From a virus, in IMG/VR virus record IMGVR_UViG_3300008108_000407, positions 1 to 28,394 of that record: 28,394 nucleotides of DNA; one strand, given 5' to 3'. A program made the position numbers and the translations under genes. How positions within the stretch are numbered: the first letter of the stretch is position 1; each line of letters begins with the position of its first letter. Positions 6,998-13,145 of the stretch are shown here, one piece after another. A model generated the notes under the pieces. That model searched no databases and had not been told where the DNA came from. It was given only the letters and a program-made list of their open reading frames with translations.

Positions 6998-7026
6998 ATT
7001 ATACTACCTAAAAATTAAAAAGTCAA
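6998..7026 (-). promoter_or_regulatory. Early promoter of the TraR-like gene, -35 overlapping upstream stop
   Basis: The minus strand has TTGACT (7021-7026), N17 and TATAAT (6998-7003). The TGA stop of the 7023-7331 gene lies inside the -35 hexamer. The ATG follows 5 nt after the -10. Confidence 0.8.
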
Positions 7027-7331
7027 CCTGTGTACCAACCTCTTAGAACATATTCAGTCCATCTTTTGGGTTTGATATAAGCTGTAATTATAACCTTATG
7101 CCCAAAATTTATTGGGTCGGACATTAAATGGTAAGTTGGATCTCGTCCGTGCTTCATTACCCAACTACCGTGATCTGTTTGTTGCCAATCCGATATAGGG
7201 GATGCAATATATATGTCTGGGTCTTCAACATCGCCCATAGTGAATGTATGTACTACCCTACGTTCATATACTTCATCTTCTATTAAACGATATTTTAGTT
7301 GAGGTTTTGGTTGATTTATCGATATTGCCAA
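7023..7331 (-). CDS. Hypothetical protein with TTG start
   Basis: An in-frame ATG exists at 7352, but a strong SD (AGAGGAGG) lies 6 nt before TTG 7331, giving a 102-residue protein and a short overlap with the deoxyribonucleotidase gene. The product is beta-rich and aromatic (DWQQTDHGSWVMKHG, KRWTEYVLRGWYTG); no family is recognised, though its ending loosely resembles the WF-motif proteins upstream. Its stop codon forms part of the next gene's -35 box. Confidence 0.6.
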   Translation of the reverse strand: MAISINQPKPQLKYRLIEDEVYERRVVHTFTMGDVEDPDIYIASPISDWQQTDHGSWVMKHGRDPTYHLMSDPINFGHKVIITAYIKPKRWTEYVLRGWYTG

Positions 7332-7816
7332 ACTAGTTCCTCCTCTAACCATCGTTTACAATTAGGCCAATCTCGGTATAAGAATGCCCTGCCACCGTTT
7401 TCTAACCAATCACTGTTGTTGCCTGCTCGATCGTCAATAAGAATATCTCCAGGTTGCTTTATATGTTGCCACTTGTCATGACTGTATGGTCCAAAAAATA
7501 CAGGTATGCCTGGAAAGCGTTCATGTGCCCACCAAACTTTATCATTAAAAGCCCATTGCATATCGTTATGTCTTGGCACAGCCGTTAAGAACGCTATAAA
7601 GGTTCCCGGATGGGCTCGTTGATAGGCTAAGATCCATTCTACTAGATCATTGGCGCCTTCTTTAAGAGGTAGATCTCTGTAGAGCCTAGGGTTGTCGCGT
7701 AGATGTTGCCATTCGTGTTCAGGAAAGCGTTCGCCATCATGCCTATTACCTAATACTTGTCTAGCATAACTCTTGAAGTCTGCTACTACATCGTCCATGT
7801 CAATATAGATATTCAT
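7316..7816 (-). CDS. 5'(3')-deoxyribonucleotidase-like HAD phosphatase
   Basis: This 166-residue protein starts MNIYIDMDDVVADF, the HAD motif I (DxDxVxAD) of the NT5C family, with nucleophile Asp and acid/base Asp. Later, FLTAVPRH fits motif II (T) and DILIDDRAGN fits motif IV. The family dephosphorylates deoxyribonucleoside monophosphates; phage members probably tune dNTP pools during replication. Length fits the family. It is coupled to the fragment upstream (ATGA overlap). Confidence 0.85.
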   Translation of the reverse strand: MNIYIDMDDVVADFKSYARQVLGNRHDGERFPEHEWQHLRDNPRLYRDLPLKEGANDLVEWILAYQRAHPGTFIAFLTAVPRHNDMQWAFNDKVWWAHERFPGIPVFFGPYSHDKWQHIKQPGDILIDDRAGNNSDWLENGGRAFLYRDWPNCKRWLEEELVWQYR

Positions 7817-7962
7817 TCCTCAACTCCAAAATCTTTCTTTATAGAATCACGGATCTGCTGTGCCGTTCCATTAATCGTAGCATGAGCATCACACCATTCC
7901 ATGCATTCCCTAACAATCAACTCGGCAAACTTTTGTGTATCAAAATGTAACTGCCATGATAT
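7813..7962 (-). pseudogene. Fragment or frameshifted small gene with FAELIVREC motif
   Basis: An open frame WQLHFDTQKFAELIVREC... to ...KKDFGVEE ends in a TGA overlapping the nucleotidase ATG. FAELIVREC followed by a tail ending in FGVE is a recurrent short phage protein type. There is no start codon before the motif. An ATG 1 nt out of frame (ATG-G-CAG) would give MQLHFDTQKF... if one G were removed, suggesting an indel. The only in-frame ATG would leave 28 residues. Confidence 0.45.
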
Positions 7963-8168
7963 TCACGTTCTACTAGCTTATGGAAATGTTCTTGTGTCAG
8001 CGTGACATCAACCGCCTGTTTATAATTATGTTCGATGTAGGCACTGGCGGTACTATTCCAATCATTATAATTAGGTCGGTGGTAGACAGCGTAGCGGGTA
8101 CGGCTTTCTTTGATATCTGCTTCGTATCTTTTTTTAAAATTGGTTAAAGGATCTATGTCCATATTCAT
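7917..8168 (-). CDS. Hypothetical protein, about 83 residues
   Basis: MNMDIDPLTNFKKRYEADIKE... is charged and aromatic, with the ending TLTQEHFHKLVEREYHGSYIL. ATG 8168 overlaps the upstream TGA (ATGA); a second ATG lies 2 codons on. The C-terminus overlaps the FAELIVREC fragment in another frame, so the true stop could be affected by the same indel. No family is recognised. Confidence 0.55.
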   Translation of the reverse strand: MNMDIDPLTNFKKRYEADIKESRTRYAVYHRPNYNDWNSTASAYIEHNYKQAVDVTLTQEHFHKLVEREYHGSYILIHKSLPS

Positions 8169-8419
8169 TTCCAATACTTTATTTGAAACAGCATAAACTT
8201 TTTAGGATTGATTACAGTATATTCAGCTGTGTAATTGCCTGTGCCATCTGTTTCCATTTTAAATCCGTATTTCTCTTCTGCCCAGTAGTGTATAGTAGGA
8301 CGGGAAGTTAAATCATATACACCTTTAAATTCGGCCATATATTCTGGGCGCATGGCATGAATAGCTCCCCAATATCGATTGCGTTCTATCAACGCACGTT
8401 CTAATTCATTATCTCCCAT
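8165..8419 (-). CDS. WF-motif small protein
   Basis: This 84-residue protein ends KKFMLFQIKYWK, matching the C-terminal pattern (small hydrophobic-F-x-(L/I)-K/R-W) shared with several neighbours. AGGAAG lies about 10 nt before the ATG. The rest (WAEEKYGFKMETDGTGNYTAEYTV) looks like beta strands. Function is unknown. It overlaps the next gene by 4 nt. Confidence 0.65.
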   Translation of the reverse strand: MGDNELERALIERNRYWGAIHAMRPEYMAEFKGVYDLTSRPTIHYWAEEKYGFKMETDGTGNYTAEYTVINPKKFMLFQIKYWK

Positions 8420-8432
8420 GCTACAATTCTTC

Positions 8433-8756
8433 CTAAGACCATTTTATCACAAACCAATCACGATCCTTTTGTTCTTTAAACCAAAACTTACGATCATTCA
8501 TGTACCAACGTTGTAAAGGTTCTGGTGTTAAATTCTTTTTTTCACTCCACAGGCTTCCTGTAGGTCCAAAGGTATCCAAACACCAAATTTCCATTTCAAA
8601 CCAATTGCCTCCCACTGGCTCTACTGTATAATATCGACTGCCATAGACTGTGCCTTGTCCAAAGGTCAGTGCTTCTACAGGTCTATCCTTTAGATCATTA
8701 AGTAATCTTTTAAGAGCCTGCTCGCTCATATTGTTATAGTTTGAACGGTTGTTCAT
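8433..8756 (-). CDS. WF-motif small protein
   Basis: 107 residues from ATG 8756, which overlaps the stop of the upstream gene as TAATG; the GTG at 8768 is less likely. The C-terminus DRKFWFKEQKDRDWFVIKWS is the clearest example of the shared WFxIKW ending. The central part is aromatic. No known function. Confidence 0.65.
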   Translation of the reverse strand: MNNRSNYNNMSEQALKRLLNDLKDRPVEALTFGQGTVYGSRYYTVEPVGGNWFEMEIWCLDTFGPTGSLWSEKKNLTPEPLQRWYMNDRKFWFKEQKDRDWFVIKWS

Positions 8757-9055
8757 TAACCTAACCACCTCAATTTAAACCACATGGCGTCTTGAGCTTG
8801 CTCAAAAATGAAATCAAATCGATTCTTTTCGTGGGGGCCTTTAACATGCTGTTCAATCCAACGATGTATTTCTTTTAGGTTGTCCAGGGTTACTGGCCAT
8901 GGTAAATTTACCCTTTGCCAACCTAGACTTTCTAGCATACTCCAAAGTATTTCTCTGTCTATTTCATGGGCTAGTTCTTGGCTTTTTTCTTTGAGCATTT
9001 GCTCTTGCAGGTCGCCAGATCGATCTGTCAGTAACTTCTTCTTAAGCATCGTCAT
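8756..9055 (-). CDS. WF-motif small protein
   Basis: The C-terminus DFIFEQAQDAMWFKLRWLG carries the shared motif, preceded by a helical region with KEIHRWIEQHV. Several starts are possible: ATG 9082 (SD too close), ATG 9055 and ATG 9049 (AAGAAAG upstream). I give 9055, which overlaps the upstream stop by 14 nt. Proteins with an AMWFKLRW-like ending are familiar in T4-like phages but uncharacterised. Confidence 0.6.
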   Translation of the reverse strand: MTMLKKKLLTDRSGDLQEQMLKEKSQELAHEIDREILWSMLESLGWQRVNLPWPVTLDNLKEIHRWIEQHVKGPHEKNRFDFIFEQAQDAMWFKLRWLG

Positions 9056-9272
9056 CTTTCTTACAGCGTTTGCCAATCTCATCACTCCAGCGAAGTATAA
9101 ACCATTCTCTGTGTGCTTCCTTTTTAAACGACCACAGGCGTTCTGTCATGCTCATACCTACACCTTCTGCGGCGGCCCACTCTTGCATTTCCAACAACAG
9201 ATCTTCAGGTAGTTCTTCTTTGTTAAAAACTACACCTGGTAGTCTAAAAGGACCAACATCACAGTTTTCCAT
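9042..9272 (-). CDS. WF-motif small protein with charged tail
   Basis: This 76-residue protein has LWSFKKEAHREWFILRWSDEIGKRCKKDDDA: the shared WFILRW core followed by a 14-residue charged extension. ATG 9272 has AGGGAA 7-8 nt upstream and overlaps the preceding gene by 14 nt. Function is unknown. Confidence 0.65.
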   Translation of the reverse strand: MENCDVGPFRLPGVVFNKEELPEDLLLEMQEWAAAEGVGMSMTERLWSFKKEAHREWFILRWSDEIGKRCKKDDDA

Positions 9273-9555
9273 TGATATTTCCCTGTGTGTAGTCTACCCA
9301 AGTATTGGTTTGGCTGTTCCAATGTCTGTGATCGTAGAAAACAAAGTTTACAGAATAGCCTGCAAGACCCAGCCATAGATCTAGACCAGCATGATCTTGC
9401 CTGCTGGTCAGTCTAAGATCAAAGGCCAGCAAATCATTAGATTTGATAATTTGAAATTCCCAAAACTTATGTTTAAAAGGAGTAGGGCCAGTAGTGGCAT
9501 ACAGGCTTTCAAACCTATCCAGCCAACTGTCTATGGATATTCTTATCTGTATCAT
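9259..9555 (-). CDS. Hypothetical beta-rich protein in the WF cluster
   Basis: This 98-residue protein has alternating strands (FWEFQIIKSNDLLAFDLRLTSRQDHAGLDLWLGLAGYSVNFVFYDHRHWN). It has a good SD (GAGGAA) and overlaps both neighbours, so it belongs to the operon. It lacks the terminal WFxLRW, but the sequence is similarly aromatic. No family is recognised. Confidence 0.6.
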   Translation of the reverse strand: MIQIRISIDSWLDRFESLYATTGPTPFKHKFWEFQIIKSNDLLAFDLRLTSRQDHAGLDLWLGLAGYSVNFVFYDHRHWNSQTNTWVDYTQGNINGKL

Positions 9556-9716
9556 TTTTTCCTCGTTTGGTATCGATATTCTCTTTTAAGCCAATACTTA
9601 TATCTGTTGTAGTACTCTTTAACTTCATAATCACGCTGGATGCCTAGGCCGTCAAGTTCGTCCTTGTGTTGCATCCATCTTTCCTGCAGCCAAACTCTAA
9701 ACAGTTGTTGTTTCAT
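9552..9716 (-). CDS. Hypothetical basic small protein, 54 residues
   Basis: A complete 54-codon frame (MKQQLFRVWLQERWMQHK... to ...YRYQTRKK) has TAGGAG 7 nt before its ATG and a TGA overlapping the next gene's ATG. It is helical, very basic and aromatic, so nucleic-acid contact is possible but unproven. Confidence 0.65.
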   Translation of the reverse strand: MKQQLFRVWLQERWMQHKDELDGLGIQRDYEVKEYYNRYKYWLKREYRYQTRKK

Positions 9717-10044
9717 CAGTGTCTCCTAGGTGTATTCGTTGGTTTGATTCGATGATAATATCAGCCCATCTCAACATGAATAAGGTAGATTTTTTGGGTA
9801 CTCGTATGTTAACAGTCCACCATTTGTCATACTTGCCGCCTTCATGTATAAACCAATCCTTGTACTGTTCTCCTAGATACTGTCCACACCAAAGATATAG
9901 ATCCTGTTTTAGGGCCTGCTTTTTTTGTACCTTATGATAGGAAAACTTAGACAGATATTCTCTAACCATGGGCCCAATGTCCGGATTAGTTTCACCCGGC
10001 ATAGGCGTATATTCAGAGGTATCAAGCGGTTGGTATTTGGTCAT
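9697..10044 (-). CDS. WF-motif protein with C-terminal extension
   Basis: 115 residues; the core WWTVNIRVPKKSTLFMLRWAD matches the shared ending, followed by about 24 extra residues ending TDETTTV. It overlaps the genes on both sides by about 20 nt, so translation is probably coupled. Function is unknown. Confidence 0.65.
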   Translation of the reverse strand: MTKYQPLDTSEYTPMPGETNPDIGPMVREYLSKFSYHKVQKKQALKQDLYLWCGQYLGEQYKDWFIHEGGKYDKWWTVNIRVPKKSTLFMLRWADIIIESNQRIHLGDTDETTTV

Positions 10045-10393
10045 GCTCTACAAACTTTTCAAGCAATTCGAAGTTTTCTTCTGCACGTTTAATAGCTTCT
10101 AGTGCTTTCAATAATGCTGGATTGTTTTGAGCAAGAGTAAGTCTGTTCATCTGCATGGTGCGCTGAGCCCTAGCCCATTCCAGCAGCTCATGTGCTTCGG
10201 AAGTAAGTTCCACTGACGGGTGGCTCATGTTAAGGGTAACCCACATGGTGCCATCCCAAACTTCAAAATTTTGATTGATAACATTGTAGCGCATATTACC
10301 CACACCCTGGGCACCGGCATGGTTGTTGATGTAAGATGATGAGCCACCGTTGGTAACGGTAACCCACCGGCTTCCAGTAATAGTTTTAATCAT
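10022..10393 (-). CDS. Conserved T4-like phage protein, tip/adhesin-like N-terminus
   Basis: This 123-residue protein opens with a glycine-rich beta region containing MRYNVINQNFEVWDGTMWVTL, a 'label plus displayed value' strand pair common in phage tail proteins. It is followed by MSHPSVELTSEAHELLEWARAQ and a coiled helical C-terminus. Similar proteins recur in T4-like aquatic phages without assigned function. ATGA overlap with the upstream gene. Confidence 0.7.
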   Translation of the reverse strand: MIKTITGSRWVTVTNGGSSSYINNHAGAQGVGNMRYNVINQNFEVWDGTMWVTLNMSHPSVELTSEAHELLEWARAQRTMQMNRLTLAQNNPALLKALEAIKRAEENFELLEKFVEHDQIPTA

Positions 10394-10665
10394 AGGCCTA
10401 CTCCGTGTGTAAGTTTAAACCAGTTAAGGTCAGCGTCTGAAGCCAAGTAGATTCTAGTGTTCCACTCGTCTGAGCACCAAGCCCACCTTAGATTGGGCTG
10501 GTCTACATTGGGCCAATGCTGTAGTTCGCAACTGGCGCCCAGAACATGCCAAGCCCAGGCTCGGTGTTCAATAAACTGTTTAATGTCACTGCTGCGTCTA
10601 TATTCAGCGGCCCATTTAAACCACTGATTGCCGTTGTGTCTACGATCAAGCTTCTTTAACTTCAT
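10390..10665 (-). CDS. WF-motif small protein, divergent ending
   Basis: This 91-residue Trp-rich protein ends RIYLASDADLNWFKLTHGVGL. The DLNWFKL segment fits the family core, with the terminal RW replaced by TH. It is coupled by ATGA overlap to the downstream gene. Function is unknown. Confidence 0.6.
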   Translation of the reverse strand: MKLKKLDRRHNGNQWFKWAAEYRRSSDIKQFIEHRAWAWHVLGASCELQHWPNVDQPNLRWAWCSDEWNTRIYLASDADLNWFKLTHGVGL

Positions 10666-10671
10666 AGGGTA

Positions 10672-10833
10672 TTATAATATAGTGTAGATAACGTTGGTCC
10701 ACTGTCCCGGTGCTCTTTCCGGGGGCGCACACTCCCAGCGATGTATAATGGTGTATTCAGGTACACTAATGGTCATGAGCATGACCAACCAACAGGCTGT
10801 GGCCGCTAGGAATCCCAGCACAAACTGTTTCAA
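10672..10833 (-). CDS. Small membrane protein with TTG start, 53 residues
   Basis: The frame beginning TTG 10833 encodes (M)KQFVLGFLAATACWLVMLM..., one membrane helix at residues 3-22, then a soluble tail with two Cys-Pro/Trp stretches. AAGAGG lies 7 nt upstream and the TTG overlaps the TGA of the SWIM gene (TTGA). Both strongly support this start. No family is recognised. Confidence 0.65.
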   Translation of the reverse strand: MKQFVLGFLAATACWLVMLMTISVPEYTIIHRWECAPPERAPGQWTNVIYTIL

Positions 10834-11198
10834 CTTTGGGCCTCTTTAACATGTTTGCACGAGCCTCTGTAGGTGTAGCCAGGGCAGGTGCAGGTATTTT
10901 CCTGTAGGTTAACATAGTAAACAGAGCCAGGCTTGCTGCCTGCAACTTCTCGTAGCTCAGGAGCGGTGTCAGGCTGTGCAAACACCAGTAGTCCGCCTAG
11001 GCTTTGTTCAAACACACGAGCATCAACCCGTTGAAACTTGCGGCCACGACGATCAATGGTTATGGGATTTTTAAACCACTGAGGCTCTAGTGTGCCCTGT
11101 CTTAGATAGGCCAGCATCTTAGATCCTTCTAGATAGTAGGTGTGATTACAGCCCTTGATGTCAGCCCACTCAGTGGTTTCAACGTATGCTTCAGCCAT
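10830..11198 (-). CDS. SWIM-type zinc-binding protein
   Basis: The C-terminus reads CTCPGYTYRGSCKHVKEA, the CxC-xn-CxH signature of SWIM zinc fingers, which mediate DNA or protein contacts. The N-terminal 90 residues are beta-rich (WADIKGCNHTYYLEGSKMLAYL...). ATG 11198 with GAGGG 6 nt upstream is preferred over GTG 11210. It sits second in the minus-strand operon driven from 11371-11399. Stand-alone phage SWIM proteins have no settled role. Confidence 0.75.
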   Translation of the reverse strand: MAEAYVETTEWADIKGCNHTYYLEGSKMLAYLRQGTLEPQWFKNPITIDRRGRKFQRVDARVFEQSLGGLLVFAQPDTAPELREVAGSKPGSVYYVNLQENTCTCPGYTYRGSCKHVKEAQS

Positions 11199-11199
11199 G

Positions 11200-11337
11200 T
11201 TAGCCCTCACTGATCACAGCCAAAAAACTGCCTCGACCATACTGTGCTTCACAGAGCCTAATGGCCTGATCCAATGACTGTGCTGGCACAGGAACATCAG
11301 CCCAAGTGTCACCAACTTTTACACGCAGAACAAACAT
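11200..11337 (-). CDS. Hypothetical small protein, 45 residues, first gene of the operon
   Basis: MFVLRVKVGDTWADVPVPAQ... ending FLAVISEG has an excellent SD (AAGGAGA, 6 nt before the ATG) directly downstream of a perfect promoter, and its stop overlaps the SWIM gene leader. It looks like a compact beta-alpha-beta fold. Function is unknown. Confidence 0.7.
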   Translation of the reverse strand: MFVLRVKVGDTWADVPVPAQSLDQAIRLCEAQYGRGSFLAVISEG

Positions 11338-11370
11338 GCCTATCTCCTTGATTAGTTGACCTACAGCCTA

Positions 11371-11399
11371 ATTATACAGTCAACTCCAAATTAGGTCAA
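11371..11399 (-). promoter_or_regulatory. Early promoter heading the 11.3-7.0 kb minus-strand operon
   Basis: The minus strand has TTGACC (11394-11399), N17 and TATAAT (11371-11376). A TTGACT also lies inside the spacer. No other strong promoter is apparent until 7026. Confidence 0.75.
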
Positions 11400-11409
11400 T
11401 CTAATTTGG
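11386..11409. promoter_or_regulatory. Perfect 9-bp inverted repeat overlapping the -35 box
   Basis: Arms CCAAATTAG (11386-11394) and CTAATTTGG (11401-11409) flank a 6-nt centre that carries most of the minus-strand -35. This is the shape of an operator for a dimeric regulator; it could also be a hairpin. Confidence 0.5.
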
Positions 11410-11416
11410 TTGGCCA

Positions 11417-11424
11417 TGTAAATA
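11417..11424 (+). promoter_or_regulatory. Late-type box before the SGNH-like gene
   Basis: TGTAAATA lies 6 nt upstream of ATG 11431, with no SD between them. Confidence 0.45.
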
Positions 11425-11430
11425 CGGGCT

Positions 11431-12117
11431 ATGTTGCAGACCAGCCATCAAAATCTTCAAGGAGTCTACTCATTTTGGGCGCAGGATTCGCATGAACGCT
11501 ATCTAGCCAATTTAGCTGAACAACCCCCAGATTGGTGGTATCGAACGCACACAGTTACCTATAGGGTCAACAGCGAGGGCTATCGAGCACCAGAATTTGC
11601 GGGCCAGGCTTGGGGGGACACAGTGGTGTTATTGGGCGATGAATTGGCCTGGGGTGTGGGTCTAGATGAAGCAGACACTCTAGCTCGCAAGCTGAGCATA
11701 CACCTAGAACGGCCCGTGATCAATCTCAGTCAGCCCGGTGCAGGCAGCGAATGGATTTGGGCTCAGTGTCTAGACCTAGTGGCCGTCAAACCCTGGGCCC
11801 TTGTGGTCTTTTGGCCCGATCCCCTGCGTTGGTGTTCATGGGCTCACACGCTGCCACAGCATCACGGACACTGGACTGAGAATCCTCCCCCTGATCAAGA
11901 ACGACGCACTAGAAGCTGGCGCAGCCAACGAGCTGTGAGTCAAATGCCCTGGAATCGCTATGCCAGCTGGACCATTACACGCAAATGGGCGCACTTTTAC
12001 TCAGCCGAACATCCTCAAGATAGCCTAGTAGATTTGGATCGCAGCCGTTGTGGTTCAATCCCGGGCAGAGCCAGTATAGATCTAATCAGCAGAGCTGCGG
12101 CTCGCACGATAGCCTAG
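11431..12117 (+). CDS. SGNH/GDSL-hydrolase-like protein with altered catalytic residues
   Basis: This 228-residue protein has VVLLGDELAWGVGLDEADTLARKL, aligning with block I of SGNH hydrolases (usually LGDSxxxGxG). It has block II-like INLSQPGAGSEW and ALVVFWPDPLRW later. The nucleophile Ser is replaced by Glu (GDE), and the C-terminal DxxH region reads DRSRCGSIPGRAS with no obvious catalytic His. So it has the fold but probably not classical esterase chemistry; a sugar-binding or structural virion role is possible. There is no SD; a late-type box sits 6 nt before the ATG. Confidence 0.65.
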   Translation: MLQTSHQNLQGVYSFWAQDSHERYLANLAEQPPDWWYRTHTVTYRVNSEGYRAPEFAGQAWGDTVVLLGDELAWGVGLDEADTLARKLSIHLERPVINLSQPGAGSEWIWAQCLDLVAVKPWALVVFWPDPLRWCSWAHTLPQHHGHWTENPPPDQERRTRSWRSQRAVSQMPWNRYASWTITRKWAHFYSAEHPQDSLVDLDRSRCGSIPGRASIDLISRAAARTIA

Positions 12118-12142
12118 GCCGCGAAGCGGTAGCGGTGCGCAG
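12118..12142 (+). repeat. GC-rich hairpin repeat (copy near 27.55 kb)
   Basis: GGCCGCGAAGCGGTAGCGGT just after the SGNH-like stop recurs with one change at 27553-27575 in opposite orientation. CCGC-GAA-GCGG forms a tight hairpin in both. Confidence 0.55.
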
Positions 12143-12151
12143 CCAAGGTCT

Positions 12152-12159
12152 CATAAATA
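12152..12159 (+). promoter_or_regulatory. Late-type promoter box
   Basis: CATAAATA ends 4 nt before ATG 12164; there is no SD. Confidence 0.45.
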
Positions 12160-12163
12160 CTTA

Positions 12164-12406
12164 ATGGTAGAATACGCTCGCTGTATATACTCTAACTGGA
12201 GTCAAGGCCGCACAGCTGAAGACTGTCGAGAACACTGGAGTGACTATGTAGAAATAGTCAGCCACTGGATGAAAAGAACCCCAGAAGAAGTGAACAGACT
12301 ATTGGCTAGAGAGCGTTGGCGACCCCTGGGAGCAGACTATGACAGCCAAAGAGCGCGAGCACCAACAGATGGTGCAATGGATCATAAAAGAACTGGGATC
12401 AATTAG
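12164..12406 (+). CDS. Hypothetical protein, 80 residues
   Basis: MVEYARCIYSNWSQGRTAEDCREHW... is helical, with TPEEVNRLLARERW. Its last 22 codons overlap the next gene in another frame and read less natural (SQRARAPTDGAMDHKRTGIN), so the product may be shorter in evolutionary terms, or the two ORFs may be one gene split by a frameshift. The start sits 4 nt after a late-type box. No family is recognised. Confidence 0.55.
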   Translation: MVEYARCIYSNWSQGRTAEDCREHWSDYVEIVSHWMKRTPEEVNRLLARERWRPLGADYDSQRARAPTDGAMDHKRTGIN

Positions 12407-12539
12407 TCCCTATGAAGACACGAGTCTAGCAGCACAGTATTCTACTGGATTTCTAGCTGCATGGCTAGCACAAGAGTTTCAACGAGATCCCTGGCAGCGC
12501 AAGAAGTTTAAACTGCTGGTAGATCGATGGCGCACTTGA
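12339..12539 (+). CDS. Hypothetical helical protein, 66 residues
   Basis: MTAKEREHQQMVQWIIKELGS...WLAQEFQRDPWQRKKFKLLVDRWRT is an amphipathic helical protein. GGGAG lies 7 nt before the ATG, but it overlaps the previous ORF by 68 nt, unusual even here. It could be an independent gene or the true C-terminus of the preceding ORF. Confidence 0.55.
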   Translation: MTAKEREHQQMVQWIIKELGSISPYEDTSLAAQYSTGFLAAWLAQEFQRDPWQRKKFKLLVDRWRT

Positions 12540-12764
12540 TCACTTGACACTGTAGTAACCTGCACTATCACTAGCAGAGTAAACACCAATAAGCCTAGTG
12601 CCCTGATAAAAACCCTCTAGTAAACCCTCATGAACAGTGTGTGTTTCATGTATATACTGATCAAAATCCTCACGAGTCAACTGAGTAACATGTGTATAAG
12701 CACTGGGATTGCCAGCAGCCTGCGAATAAAATTCAGCAATAGTAATAGTATTAGTAGTCATCAT
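12540..12764 (-). CDS. Hypothetical protein, about 74 residues
   Basis: The frame is open from 12782; ATG 12764 or 12761 gives MMTTNTITIAEFYSQAAGNPSAYTHV... ending SASDSAGYYSVK. No SD is visible. It converges with, and exactly abuts, the 12539 stop. Composition is plausible but no family is recognised. Confidence 0.5.
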   Translation of the reverse strand: MMTTNTITIAEFYSQAAGNPSAYTHVTQLTREDFDQYIHETHTVHEGLLEGFYQGTRLIGVYSASDSAGYYSVK

Positions 12765-12817
12765 AGTGTATATACTTATCACAACTAGGCCCCGCTGCGT
12801 ATATAGTGTACTCCCGC

Positions 12818-13018
12818 TTAGACTAGATAATCTCTACTAGGATCACGGCGGGCTGAAGGTACACTCAAGACAAACCAATGAGCTAGATCTTCTGGCACAA
12901 ACCAAGCTAGATCATAAGGACCAGCTGAAACCCAACCGCCACGACGTTGCAGCCAAAGCCAAGTAAACTCTAAATCTTCACTGGGCTCCCATGTACGATA
13001 GCATAAGATCAAACTCAT
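12818..13018 (-). CDS. Possible WF-motif small protein with late-type leaderless start
   Basis: This 66-residue Trp-rich protein contains DLAWFVPEDLAHWFVLSVPSARR, whose LAHWFVL resembles the WF-motif core found at 8.1-10.7 kb. A GTTAAATA box (13024-13031) lies 5 nt before the ATG and there is no SD, as in the other late-type leaderless genes. Function is unknown. Confidence 0.55.
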   Translation of the reverse strand: MSLILCYRTWEPSEDLEFTWLWLQRRGGWVSAGPYDLAWFVPEDLAHWFVLSVPSARRDPSRDYLV

Positions 13019-13023
13019 ACATG

Positions 13024-13031
13024 TATTTAAC
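13024..13031 (-). promoter_or_regulatory. Late-type promoter box 5 nt from start codon
   Basis: The minus strand reads GTTAAATA, then 5 nt, then ATG 13018. Confidence 0.4.
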
Positions 13032-13145
13032 AGGCCCCGCTGCCAATAATGTATAGTGTATAACCTACAGTGTATGTGTATAGACTGCTCAGTTTCTAAA
13101 CCTTGCTAGCTGTACAGGCCTACACGTGAGTTAGGAGTAAACGTA

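Noticed and set aside
8960-9100. Start of the 8756-9055 gene at ATG 9082 or GTG 9085
   Set aside because: The SD would be only 2 nt away and the overlap with the upstream gene larger than elsewhere in the operon; not fully excluded.
10834-10981. 71-codon minus-strand ORF opening MHSLTPLLSYEK (10766-10981)
   Set aside because: It is an alternative frame across the SWIM gene's end and the TTG-start membrane protein; it has no SD and an unnatural composition.
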